Source of the DNA: Treponema sp.
Lineage (GTDB): Bacteria > Spirochaetota > Spirochaetia > Treponematales > Treponemataceae
Length of the DNA stretch: 64,000 nucleotides
Direction of reading: 5' to 3'
Assembly: GCA_017935745.1 (NCBI GenBank)
Contig: JAGBGX010000007.1
Location: 1 to 64,000, forward strand
The position numbers were made by a program, and so were the translations under genes. Under the pieces are notes generated by a model that worked only from the letters and a program-made list of their open reading frames with translations, was not told the origin of the DNA and did no database searches. Shown here piece after piece: positions 1 to 7,586 of this stretch. How positions within the stretch are numbered: the stretch's first letter is position 1; every line of letters begins with the position of its first letter.

Positions 1-81
1 GGCACCGAAAGTGATTTCCGCGAAAGCGGAAGATGTAGCCAGTGCGGCGGCAGCGGCCACCGCGATAAGAGTCTTTTTCAT
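1..81 (-). CDS. Outer-membrane/porin-like protein, N-terminus only
   Basis: Only the first 27 codons are in the window; the gene runs off the left edge. They encode a classic signal peptide: MKK, then an Ala-rich hydrophobic core and an AFA-E cleavage site. After it comes the start of a mature sequence (EITFGA) typical of treponemal beta-barrel surface proteins. The start is fixed by a strong AAGGAGG ribosome site about 10 bases upstream. Export is well supported; the porin assignment rests on a few residues and on familiarity with Treponema proteins, so it is tentative. Confidence 0.6.
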   Translation of the reverse strand, partial: MKKTLIAVAAAAALATSSAFAEITFGA

Positions 82-206
82 GTCTCTTTAGCCTCCTTAT
101 ATGGTGAGGGAGGCACCGCGGCCAGAAAGCGTTTTCCCGCGTGGCAGGCTTTCGGATTCGTGCCGTGCTTTCGGTGAGGTGGCACCCTCACCAAAATATC
201 AGCCTC

Positions 207-235
207 TTTACAAAATCAGTGTGCTGCGGTACAAT
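207..235 (+). promoter_or_regulatory. Sigma-70-type promoter of the TetR gene
   Basis: TTTACA at 207-212 and TACAAT at 230-235 are separated by exactly 17 bases and lie 25 bases before the chosen start codon. Just upstream, 173-192 is a short dyad (GGTGAG / CTCACC with an 8-base loop) that could be an operator or the end of the divergent unit. Both are read directly from the sequence; function is inferred. Confidence 0.55.
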
Positions 236-260
236 AAAACTAACGAACGGTAGCTTACGC

Positions 261-917
261 ATGGCGGAAAAAATCACAAAGGACACAATCATAAAGTCTC
301 TTCTGGATACTTCGTTCTCCAAATCAGCTGGAGGAACAAGCCTTTCCGATGTTGCAGAGGCGCTCGGAATAAAAAAGGCATCGCTGTACAATCACTTTGA
401 AAGCCGCAGCGACATGATGAAGCAGGCTTCCGCATCCTGCGCCGGCTATATACAGGGCATTTCATTTATTCCGTCTGAAATTGAAGCCGTGGCAAAAAAA
501 TATCCGGCGGAAACAGTGTTCAAGGGAATTGTAAGCCGCTATGTGAAGATGCACGAAAAGTCCCCGCTGTTTCAGATTTATACGTTCATCGAAAGCCAGA
601 AGTACTTTGACTTCCGCGCGGCAGAAACGGTGAGGGAACGGAACCGCCGCTTTGCACAGCAGATTTCAACCGTGCTGGAATGCCTTCGCGCGCTCAAAAA
701 AATTTCCATAAAAAAAGAGCAGATTCCGGGAATTGCGCTGTGGTTCTGCGGCGGAATAAATGACTTCCTGAATATCCATCTTCTGGAGCGCAAGCAGCTC
801 GTCATGCAAAATCCTAAATCAGGCGAAGGCGAGCTGTTCACCCTTCAGAGCGATGACAAGGGAATTGAAAAAATAAACAGCCTGGTGGAGCAGTTCTGTC
901 TCCTGCTGCAAACATAA
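261..917 (+). CDS. TetR/AcrR-family transcriptional regulator
   Basis: 218 residues from the ATG at 261. The N-terminus carries a helix-turn-helix of the TetR type (SLSDVAEALGIKKASLYNHFESR, residues about 27-49), followed by a helical ligand-binding region without recognisable relatives. The frame is open from 141, but the first 40 codons would be poorly conserved and would lie over the promoter at 207-235, so the later start is preferred even though its ribosome site is weak. It sits 33 bases before a membrane protein gene that it could control. Ligand unknown. Confidence 0.8.
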   Translation: MAEKITKDTIIKSLLDTSFSKSAGGTSLSDVAEALGIKKASLYNHFESRSDMMKQASASCAGYIQGISFIPSEIEAVAKKYPAETVFKGIVSRYVKMHEKSPLFQIYTFIESQKYFDFRAAETVRERNRRFAQQISTVLECLRALKKISIKKEQIPGIALWFCGGINDFLNIHLLERKQLVMQNPKSGEGELFTLQSDDKGIEKINSLVEQFCLLLQT

Positions 918-950
918 GGACATCTCTAAAAAAGCATACAGGAAGTTATT

Positions 951-1790
951 ATGCCTTCAATCGACACTCAGCACCTTTTTTTGCTTTTCTTGTTCTATTC
1001 ATTTATCGGCTGGATTCTGGAGGAAATCTGGGTTTCAGTCCTGTACAAGAAAATTGAAAAGCGCGGAATGCTTCACGGCCCGGTCTGTCCGATTTACGGA
1101 TTCGGCGCGCTGATTATTCTCTTCGGAGTGTATCCGTGGCGCGAAACATGGCTCAGGCTTTTTATCGCTTCCGTCATTCTGACTTCCATCCTTGAATATG
1201 TTTCAAGCTGGATCTTGGAGTCGATTTTCCACACAAAATGGTGGGACTATTCAAATCACAAATGCAATCTGAACGGAAGAATCTGCCTGCTGAATTCGTG
1301 CGCTTTCGGGCTTGGAGGCGTTGCCCTGGAGCATTTTCTGCATCCTGCTGCCATGAGCCTGATTTTTTTCAGCCCGGTTCAGCCGTACATTTCCGCGCTG
1401 TACTATTGTCTTTCGGCTGTGTTTGCGCTTGACATACTGCTCACTGTCCGCCGCCTTGTGCAGTTCAGCGAAACGATGGAAAAGCTCAAGATGTTCGGCG
1501 AGCAGCTCAGGGAAAAATATGAAGGCGAAGAATGGTTCAAGGACGGAAGCCTTTACGCGATGATTCAGTCTTTAAAGGAACGGCATGAAGCGCACAAAGT
1601 TCAGCTCACCGGGAAGCTCAGAGAGCGCCTTGAAAAATTCTCGCGTCCGCAGAAAAACGCCGAGCGTCTCTTCAGAAAATTTCCGAGCATGTCCAGCGTT
1701 GAGTACCGGCTTCCGCTTGAGCACATCAGGCAGACTTTGAAAGAACGGATTGAAGAAAAACGGGCGCAGCGGAAATCTCATCATCATTGA
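951..1790 (+). CDS. Putative ABC-transporter permease-like membrane protein (DUF1113/CmpB type)
   Basis: 279 residues. The N-terminal about 165 residues hold four or five membrane segments with the family pattern FxGWxxE near the start ([13 protein letters not shown]), then [12 protein letters not shown] and a WDYSN motif. These identify the ABC_trans_CmpB (PF06541) family, whose transport role is annotated but unproven. The last 100 residues are charged and probably helical, ending in HHH. It is encoded directly after the TetR gene and may be in the same transcript. Confidence 0.75.
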   Translation: MPSIDTQHLFLLFLFYSFIGWILEEIWVSVLYKKIEKRGMLHGPVCPIYGFGALIILFGVYPWRETWLRLFIASVILTSILEYVSSWILESIFHTKWWDYSNHKCNLNGRICLLNSCAFGLGGVALEHFLHPAAMSLIFFSPVQPYISALYYCLSAVFALDILLTVRRLVQFSETMEKLKMFGEQLREKYEGEEWFKDGSLYAMIQSLKERHEAHKVQLTGKLRERLEKFSRPQKNAERLFRKFPSMSSVEYRLPLEHIRQTLKERIEEKRAQRKSHHH

Positions 1791-1824
1791 AAAACAGCAT
1801 GAAAATCAGTATAATGCAGCTATT

Positions 1825-2334
1825 ATGAGTGAAACAGAAAAACAAGACGCATGCCCGTGCGGCTCCGGGAAACCGTATGACAGCTGCTGCGGACAGATTA
1901 TCAGCGGAACAGTAAAAGCCCCCACGGCGGAAAGCCTCATGCGCGCGCGCTACACAGCCTATGTAAAGCACGAAATTGACTTTATTATCAACAGCTGCGA
2001 AAAGGGCGAAAAGATTGCGGAAATCGACCGCAAGGCGACTGAAGACTGGAGCAACAACAGCACATGGCACGGACTCAAAATTCTGCGCACTGAAAAAGGA
2101 ACAGAAACTGATGATGAAGGCATTGTTGAATTTGAAGCATCGTACACTTCAAAGGGCATGCATGACGTTCATCATGAAATCGGCGGATTTAAAAAAGTGA
2201 ACGGCGAATGGTTCTACAGCGAAGGAATGATGCGCCCTACAACCGTTGTCCGCGAGGGAAGAAAAATCGGGCGCAACGAACCATGTCCGTGCGGAAGCGG
2301 AAAAAAATATAAAAATTGCTGCGGAAAGAATTGA
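1825..2334 (+). CDS. YchJ-like protein with SEC-C metal-binding motifs at both ends
   Basis: 169 residues. A SEC-C zinc motif ([13 protein letters not shown]) opens the protein and a second ([13 protein letters not shown]) closes it; the middle matches the YchJ/UPF0225 NTF2-like domain ([10 protein letters not shown], then WHGLKIL). Its cellular role is not established. The frame is open from 1750 inside the preceding gene, but the ATG at 1825 begins the conserved part. The last 25 bases before and including the stop are duplicated 63 bases downstream (2379-2403). Confidence 0.85.
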   Translation: MSETEKQDACPCGSGKPYDSCCGQIISGTVKAPTAESLMRARYTAYVKHEIDFIINSCEKGEKIAEIDRKATEDWSNNSTWHGLKILRTEKGTETDDEGIVEFEASYTSKGMHDVHHEIGGFKKVNGEWFYSEGMMRPTTVVREGRKIGRNEPCPCGSGKKYKNCCGKN

Positions 2335-2493
2335 AGCAGCAATTTTCATCAATGCTGCGACCAGCGGGAGCAGCTCCCTTGCTGCGGAAAGAATTGAAGC
2401 AGCGGTTAAACACAGCCACACAAATGGCGTGTCTGTGTTTAACTGACAGTTTACGTTGCAAACTGTTTTATCGGACTGTGCGCTTGTGCGCAC
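2316..2493. repeat. 25-bp direct repeat and three tandem short hairpins
   Basis: The 3' end of the YchJ gene (2316-2340) is repeated exactly at 2379-2403. Three hairpins follow without long gaps: 2405-2443 (arms GTTAAACACAG / CTGTGTTTAAC), 2447-2465 (CAGTTT-ACGTTGC-AAACTG) and 2478-2493 (GTGCG / CGCAC). None is followed by a good T tract, so they are not ordinary terminators. They resemble the other short hairpin clusters in this window. The gap before rlmB (2335-2590) has no other visible content. Confidence 0.6.
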
Positions 2494-2590
2494 GAATTCA
2501 GCAGTTCCAAAATCTGAAGATTTTCTCACTGTTGAATTTTAAGGAACAATTTTCGTTAATGCTGATCCCGCTGTCTGCAAAAGGTACTTT

Positions 2591-3361
2591 ATGGCGCAAA
2601 ACATATACACAGGCTTTCATGCGATAGAAGAAAAAATCAGGCGGCACGCATCTTCCCGCCAGAAAGAAATTTCGCCTGAAATTTTCTATTCAAAGCCAGG
2701 CCCGAGAATCAAAAAAATCATTTCTCTTGCAAAGGAATCCGGCTGCGCAGTAAAGCTTGTTTCCGAAGATGAGCTTGACAAAATGGTTTCTTCCCTGCCG
2801 GAACAGGCGCGTGATCACCGCGGCATTGTCCTTGCGGCGGACGGTGAAAAGGAACGGGGACAGAACGAAGTGCAGCTTGAGCAGTGGCTTTCTGTCTGCC
2901 CGCCCAGAGCCACAGCCGTCATTCTTGACAGCGTGACAGATCCGCACAATGTAGGAGCTGTGCTGCGTTCATGCGACCAGTTTGGAGCCAGCATTCTGAT
3001 TCTGCCAGATCACAGGAGCGCTTCCGGCGCCGCAGACAGTGAAATAATTGCACGCACAAGCGCAGGAGCCGCGGCCTGGGTAAGCATATCAAAAGTTGCA
3101 AACCTTGTGCGCACCGTCCAGATTTTAAAGGCATCAGGATTCTGGATTTTTGGAGCCGATGCAGCAGGAGAATCTCTGCAAAAAATATCATTTCCTGAAA
3201 AGACATGCATCATACTGGGAAGCGAAGGAAAAGGAATTGCGCCCCTGCTGCGCAGCCAGTGCGATTCGGCCGTCTCAATTCCGACCTGCGGAAAAATCGA
3301 CAGCCTGAACGTTTCTGTTGCAGCCGGCATCCTGCTTTATGAGCGGTTCCGCCAAATGTGA
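2591..3361 (+). CDS. rlmB: 23S rRNA (guanosine-2'-O)-methyltransferase, TrmH/SpoU family
   Basis: 256 residues. The N-terminal substrate-binding part is followed by the knotted SPOUT domain with all three motifs: motif 1 DSVTDPHNVGAVLRSC (Asn and Arg for catalysis), motif 2 ILGSEGKGI, and motif 3 IPTCGKIDSLNVSVAAGILLYE. This arrangement fits RlmB, which methylates G2251 of 23S rRNA using S-adenosylmethionine, although TrmH relatives with other RNA targets cannot be excluded by sequence alone. It is a stand-alone gene. Confidence 0.8.
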   Translation: MAQNIYTGFHAIEEKIRRHASSRQKEISPEIFYSKPGPRIKKIISLAKESGCAVKLVSEDELDKMVSSLPEQARDHRGIVLAADGEKERGQNEVQLEQWLSVCPPRATAVILDSVTDPHNVGAVLRSCDQFGASILILPDHRSASGAADSEIIARTSAGAAAWVSISKVANLVRTVQILKASGFWIFGADAAGESLQKISFPEKTCIILGSEGKGIAPLLRSQCDSAVSIPTCGKIDSLNVSVAAGILLYERFRQM

Positions 3362-3489
3362 CACCGCAGGAAAGCCGGAAGCAAACTTCCTTAATCAGTT
3401 TCCGAGCATGGCACATTCATGCGCAAGGCAGTGTCTGCCCCGCGTATACGTAAACGCATACCGCCAAGGCGCGGCTTCAGGAAAAAATG

Positions 3490-3942
3490 CTACCTCATGA
3501 GCCGCCTGATCCAGGCTTTTTCTTTTGCTGAAACTTTTCCGTCAATGGCGCATATCATCAGACAGGCGATTACCATATCGTCCCGCAGCTCCTCAGAAAA
3601 CGCAGCAAGCATGTCAGCCATAAAGTCAACTGAATCTGCCAGCCGCTTCACATCTTCTGGCGAGCCTTCAAAAATTTTCTTGCAGCGCACGTAGTCAATG
3701 TTGTCGCCGAAAAAATTCTTGAACGCCGGATACAGAACCGCGTACTCTTCTTCAGTAAGCCTTCCGTCTGCGGCAACCGCGCCCAAAATGAACAGGGCAA
3801 AAATCCGCGGGCCGGAAAGCTCGTTGCGCGTAATCTTGTTGAGAGCCGGAATTATTTTTGCGGCCTTTTCCGCAAGAAACGCTCCGTAGCTGAAAAAATC
3901 AAGCTTCTCAAATTCTTTGCAGAGCCTGTCAAAATCGTCCAT
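3490..3942 (-). CDS. TerB-like (tellurite-resistance-type) helical protein
   Basis: 150 residues, soluble. Two acidic helix-turn segments, GAVAADGRLTEEEYAVLYPAF and ICAIDGKVSAKEKAWIRRL, are the metal-binding (A/I)DGxxxxxE signatures of TerB/DjlA-N domains. No partner tellurite genes are present, so a general stress or membrane-associated role is as likely as metal resistance. It faces the rlmB gene tail to tail, with 128 bases between them in which I see nothing else. Confidence 0.6.
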   Translation of the reverse strand: MDDFDRLCKEFEKLDFFSYGAFLAEKAAKIIPALNKITRNELSGPRIFALFILGAVAADGRLTEEEYAVLYPAFKNFFGDNIDYVRCKKIFEGSPEDVKRLADSVDFMADMLAAFSEELRDDMVIACLMICAIDGKVSAKEKAWIRRLMR

Positions 3943-3970
3943 ACATTCACTCCCCGTAAAAAATCAAGAA

Positions 3971-4030
3971 CGGTTTTCAGAAACCGCGCCTGGCTTTTTA
4001 GTGTGCGTTTGCAGTGAAATGAAAACGCAC
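3971..4030. repeat. Two short hairpins, the second with a loop shared with 10458-10485
   Basis: 3971-3986 is CGGTTT-TCAG-AAACCG. 4003-4030 is GTGCGTTT, a 12-base loop GCAGTGAAATGA, then AAACGCAC. The same loop (one base different) occurs at 10466-10477 between quite different arms. The rest of the 3943-4174 gap is AT-rich and without a gene. Confidence 0.5.
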
Positions 4031-4174
4031 GGCCGATACAATTTTATCAAAAACTGCAAGTCAAAGTCAGCAACGCCATTTCAAATGAACCTTGCTTCCT
4101 GTATTTTACACCTCTGCTTTCGTTTAGACAAGAGACGATTTTATTTTTTTCAGGAAGCAGCCAAAGCTCTCTGC

Positions 4175-4203
4175 TTGCCCGAAACTGCGAGCCGGAGTAT
4201 ACT
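4175..4203 (+). promoter_or_regulatory. hydE promoter, probably giving a leaderless mRNA
   Basis: TTGCCC (4175-4180), 17-base spacer, TATACT (4198-4203). The start codon of hydE at 4211 is only 7 bases after the -10 box, and there is no Shine-Dalgarno sequence, so transcription would begin at or next to the ATG. Confidence 0.5.
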
Positions 4204-4210
4204 GTTCGCG

Positions 4211-5260
4211 ATGACTGAAGAAATCCGCCTGCTGATTGAGACTCTTGCCGCCCGGCATTCGCTTCCGCTGGAAGGCTACCGGCTCCTTGTTGAAGGCTGC
4301 CAGCCCGAATCCGCGCAGCTGCTTGCGCAGAAAGCGGACGAAGCGCGCAGAACGGTCTACGGAAACGAAGTCTTTGCGCGCGGACTCATCGAAATCAGCT
4401 CGTATTGCAGGAACGACTGCCTCTACTGCGGCATCAGGCGCAGCAACACATCGTGCAGGCGGTACCGGCTTTCCGAAGAGGACATTCTTTCATGCGCAGA
4501 TGAAGGATATTCGCTTGGATTCCGGACGTTCGTCCTGCAAGGCGGAGAAGATCCGTTTTTCACCGATGAACGGCTTTGCCTGATTGTGCGGCATCTCAAG
4601 GAGCATCACCCGGACTGCGCCGTCACCCTTTCGCTCGGCGAGCGCAGCGACAAAAGCTTCCGCGCCCTCAAAGATGCCGGAGCCGACCGCTACCTTCTGC
4701 GCCACGAAACCGCAGACAAGGCGCATTACGGGAAGCTCCACCCCGCCGGAATGTCTTTTGAAAACAGGATGCGGTGTTTGCGCGTCCTGCGGGAATGCGG
4801 CTTCCAGACCGGCTGCGGCTTTATGGCCGGCTCGCCGTTCCAGACTTCCGCCTGCATCGCAAAGGACTTGAAGTTTATAGAAGAATTCAAGCCGGATATG
4901 TGCGGAATCGGGCCGTTCATTCCGCACCATGCAACTCCGTTTGCCGCCGAGAAAGCCGGAAGCGCGGAGCTGACCTGCGTCCTGCTTTCCATAATCCGCC
5001 TGATTCATCCGCCTGTCCTGCTGCCCGCCACCACTGCGCTCGGAACGCTCTGCCCCGACGGACGCGAGCGGGGAATCCGTGCCGGAGCGAACGTCGTCAT
5101 GCCGAACCTCTCGCCGCCCGCCGTGCGCAAAAAGTACGAGCTGTACAACGGAAAGCTCAGCTCGGGAGCGGAGTCTGCGCAGGAGACTTCCCTGCTGCGT
5201 GAACGGCTCCATGCAATCGGATTCGAGCTTGCCGTCAGCCGCGGAGACGTGCGGAAATAG
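4211..5260 (+). CDS. hydE: [FeFe]-hydrogenase maturase HydE (radical SAM)
   Basis: 349 residues, the usual HydE length. The radical-SAM [4Fe-4S] motif CxxxCxxC is C66-RND-C70-LY-C73. Other HydE/BioB-like segments are present: RGLIEISSYCRNDC, FVLQGGEDP, and GCGFMAGSPFQT before a GPFIPHHATPF segment. HydE helps build the H-cluster dithiolate/iron synthon of [FeFe] hydrogenase. The start at 4211 begins the conserved N-terminus; an upstream-open frame to 3917 has no homology-like content. hydG follows 61 bases downstream. HydF and the hydrogenase are not in the window. Confidence 0.9.
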   Translation: MTEEIRLLIETLAARHSLPLEGYRLLVEGCQPESAQLLAQKADEARRTVYGNEVFARGLIEISSYCRNDCLYCGIRRSNTSCRRYRLSEEDILSCADEGYSLGFRTFVLQGGEDPFFTDERLCLIVRHLKEHHPDCAVTLSLGERSDKSFRALKDAGADRYLLRHETADKAHYGKLHPAGMSFENRMRCLRVLRECGFQTGCGFMAGSPFQTSACIAKDLKFIEEFKPDMCGIGPFIPHHATPFAAEKAGSAELTCVLLSIIRLIHPPVLLPATTALGTLCPDGRERGIRAGANVVMPNLSPPAVRKKYELYNGKLSSGAESAQETSLLRERLHAIGFELAVSRGDVRK

Positions 5261-5272
5261 AAAGCAAGCCAA

Positions 5273-5301
5273 TTGCATACACAGCCGCAGAGTGGTACAA
5301 T
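5273..5301 (+). promoter_or_regulatory. hydG promoter
   Basis: TTGCAT (5273-5278), 17-base spacer, TACAAT (5296-5301), in the short gap between hydE and hydG. It lies 20 bases before the ATG, with an AGAGG ribosome site between. hydG can therefore be transcribed independently of hydE. Confidence 0.5.
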
Positions 5302-5321
5302 GAAAGCAAAGAGGCAGCTGC

Positions 5322-6770
5322 ATGGCATCATACAATCCGCACTCGATGAAGGCGCAGGAATTCATCAATGACGAAGAAATACAGGAGACGCTCGCATACG
5401 CACAGGCGAACAGGAGCAACGGAGCGCTGATTGATTCGATTCTGGAAAAGGCGCGTCCGCGCAAGACGGCGGCGGGATGCACCTGCGCGGGACTTTCCCA
5501 CCGGGAGGCATCCGTCCTGCTCGCCTGCGACATTCCCGAAAAAAACGCGGAGCTGCTTCGGATTGCCGAGGAAATCAAGCTCGCGTTCTACGGAAACCGC
5601 ATCGTCATCTTCGCCCCGCTCTACCTTTCAAACTACTGCGTCAACGGCTGCCTCTACTGCCCTTACCACCACGGAAACACGCACATCGCGCGCAGAAAGC
5701 TTTCGCAGGAGGAAGTGCGGGATGAAGTCATTGCGCTTCAGGACATGGGGCACAAGCGGCTTGCCATTGAGGCCGGAGAAGATCCCGTCAACAATCCGAT
5801 TGAATACATCCTCGACTGCATCAATACGATTTACAGCGTAAAGCACAAGAATGGCGCAATCCGGCGCGTGAACGTCAACATAGCCGCCACCACCGTGGAA
5901 AACTACGCGCGCCTCCATGATGCCGGAATCGGAACGTACATCCTCTTTCAGGAGACGTACCACAAGGAAGGCTATGAGGCGCTCCACCCGGCAGGCCCCA
6001 AGCACGACTATGCCTACCACACCGAGGCGATGGACCGCGCCATGCAGGGCGGAATTGACGATGTGGGGCTCGGCGTCCTCTTCGGGCTTGACAAGTACAA
6101 GTACGAATTCGCGGGGCTGCTCATGCACGCCGAGCATCTGGAAGCCGTCCACGGCGTCGGCCCGCACACCATCAGCGTGCCGCGCGTCAAGAAGGCTGAC
6201 GGAATCGATCCGGCGCAGTTCAGCAACGGAATCGACGACGAGACGTTCGCCAAAATCACCGCCTGCATCCGGCTCGCCGTGCCGTACACGGGCATGATTA
6301 TTTCCACGCGCGAAACAGAAGCCGTGCGCACAAAGCTCCTGCGCCTCGGAATCTCGCAGGTGAGCGGCGGCTCGCGCACATCAGTCGGCGGCTACACACA
6401 GGCCGAGCGTCCGCATGACACCGAGCAGTTCGATGTCTCAGATCAGCGCAGCCTTGACGAAGTTGTCGCCTGGCTCATGGAAAACGGGCACATTCCATCG
6501 TTCTGCACCGCCTGCTACCGCGAAGGGCGCACCGGCGACCGCTTTATGAGCCTGTGCAAGAGCGGCCAGATTCTCAACTGCTGCCATCCCAACGCGCTCC
6601 TGACGCTCGCCGAATACCTCGAAGACTACGCCTCGCCCGAAACAAAAAAAGCCGGGCTTGCGATGATTCAGGCCGAGCTTGCGCGCATTCCCAACGAATC
6701 CGCCCGCCGAACCGCCGCAAAGCACATCGCAGAAATCCAAAGCTCCGGGAAGCGCGACTTCCGGTTCTGA
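5322..6770 (+). CDS. hydG: [FeFe]-hydrogenase maturase HydG (radical SAM tyrosine lyase)
   Basis: 482 residues. HydG cleaves tyrosine and supplies CO and cyanide as Fe(CO)2(CN) units for the H-cluster. Visible signatures are the radical-SAM cysteines C106-VNG-C110-LY-C113 (followed by PYHHGNTH) and the C-terminal auxiliary cluster motif C395-TA-C398 with a third cysteine at 421 (CX2CX22C). The segment KLSQEEVRDEVIALQDMGHKR is typical of the family. Codon use is as GC-rich as the surrounding housekeeping genes. Together with hydE it implies a hydrogen-producing fermentative metabolism. Confidence 0.93.
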   Translation: MASYNPHSMKAQEFINDEEIQETLAYAQANRSNGALIDSILEKARPRKTAAGCTCAGLSHREASVLLACDIPEKNAELLRIAEEIKLAFYGNRIVIFAPLYLSNYCVNGCLYCPYHHGNTHIARRKLSQEEVRDEVIALQDMGHKRLAIEAGEDPVNNPIEYILDCINTIYSVKHKNGAIRRVNVNIAATTVENYARLHDAGIGTYILFQETYHKEGYEALHPAGPKHDYAYHTEAMDRAMQGGIDDVGLGVLFGLDKYKYEFAGLLMHAEHLEAVHGVGPHTISVPRVKKADGIDPAQFSNGIDDETFAKITACIRLAVPYTGMIISTRETEAVRTKLLRLGISQVSGGSRTSVGGYTQAERPHDTEQFDVSDQRSLDEVVAWLMENGHIPSFCTACYREGRTGDRFMSLCKSGQILNCCHPNALLTLAEYLEDYASPETKKAGLAMIQAELARIPNESARRTAAKHIAEIQSSGKRDFRF

Positions 6771-6851
6771 AGCAACTTCATGCCATCAATGCTTGCTTTT
6801 GCAACGAAATGATGTTATTTTAAATACAAATACAGTGCAAGAGGTATAAAT

Positions 6852-7139
6852 ATGGCTACATTGAGCGTCAGACTTGACGACAAAACGAAAGATGAGTTTG
6901 CAAAATTCTGCGATACGGTGGGAATGTCCGTTTCCACGCTGTTCTCGGTATTCGCAAAAACTGTTGTGCGCGAGCAGAAGATTCCGTTTGAAATCTCGGC
7001 GAAAGATGCCAAAGCGGACGACGGATTTTACAGCGAGGCGAACCAGCGGTATCTTGAAAAAATGGCTGCGCTCGACAAGGAAGGCAAGCTGAACTATGTA
7101 ACAAAAACGTGGGAAGAGCTGAAGGCGATGGCTAAATGA
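6852..7139 (+). CDS. RelB/DinJ-family antitoxin
   Basis: 95 residues. The ribbon-helix-helix start, SVRLDDKTKDEFAKFCDTVGMSVSTLFSVFAKTVV, is the RelB/DinJ DNA-binding pattern; the C-terminal half should bind and neutralise the toxin. AAGAGG precedes the ATG. The stop overlaps the start of the toxin gene (ATGA at 7136-7139), so the pair is translationally coupled and probably autoregulated. Confidence 0.8.
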   Translation: MATLSVRLDDKTKDEFAKFCDTVGMSVSTLFSVFAKTVVREQKIPFEISAKDAKADDGFYSEANQRYLEKMAALDKEGKLNYVTKTWEELKAMAK

Positions 7140-7402
7140 ACAATATCACATTCATCGGCGACGGCTGGAACGACTACGTGTACTGGCAGACGCAGGATAA
7201 AAAGACGCTGAAAAAAATAAACAAACTGCTTTCCGACATCGACCGCAACGGCAACAATGGGCTTGGTCATCCCGAAGCGCTCAAAGACAATTTGACAGGG
7301 TGGTGGAGCCGCGCCATCGATGAAAAGAACCGCCTTGTCTACAAAGTTGAAAACGGAAGCATTCACATCCTGCAATGCCGCAGCCACTACAATGACAAAT
7401 AA
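7136..7402 (+). CDS. Txe/YoeB-family mRNA interferase toxin
   Basis: 88 residues, the normal YoeB length. It matches the family throughout: an early YWQTQDKKTLKKINKLLSDI segment, then GLGHPEALKDNLTGWWSR and a C-terminal ILQCRSHYNDK, where the His-Tyr pair belongs to the RNase active site. YoeB toxins cleave mRNA in the ribosomal A site. Encoded immediately after, and overlapping, its RelB-type antitoxin. Confidence 0.85.
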   Translation: MNNITFIGDGWNDYVYWQTQDKKTLKKINKLLSDIDRNGNNGLGHPEALKDNLTGWWSRAIDEKNRLVYKVENGSIHILQCRSHYNDK

Positions 7403-7493
7403 CGCTCCTGCGGATTTTCGCCCGGCGCATTCCGAACGCCCCTGCCCGTCCCGCTTAGCTTGAAAAAATACGCAGACGTAAAATCATCCTCCG

Positions 7494-7555
7494 TTGTTTT
7501 TTTGGAAAAATGAGTTATAATTGAAGAGTATCTCTAAGAATTGCAATTCTTAGAG
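7494..7555 (+). promoter_or_regulatory. Cellulase-gene promoter with a 24-bp perfect palindrome
   Basis: TTGTTT (7494-7499), 16-base spacer, TATAAT (7516-7521). Just after the expected transcription start, 7532-7555 is a perfect palindrome centred at 7543/7544 (half-site CTCTAAGAATTG). It could be an operator that blocks elongation or a 5' mRNA hairpin. The preceding 90 bases after the toxin gene hold nothing recognisable. Confidence 0.5.
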
Positions 7556-7586
7556 GTTTCTGTATTATTCATTTTTTGAGGTGCGT

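Noticed and set aside
141-260. Upstream start for the TetR gene
   Set aside because: The extra 40 codons cross a consensus promoter at 207-235 and do not resemble TetR N-termini.
4490-5578. Long minus-strand ORF (362 codons) across hydE/hydG
   Set aside because: It is the antisense shadow of GC-rich hydE and the hydG start: no ribosome site, no domain, and an amino-acid composition dominated by Arg/Ser/Ala.
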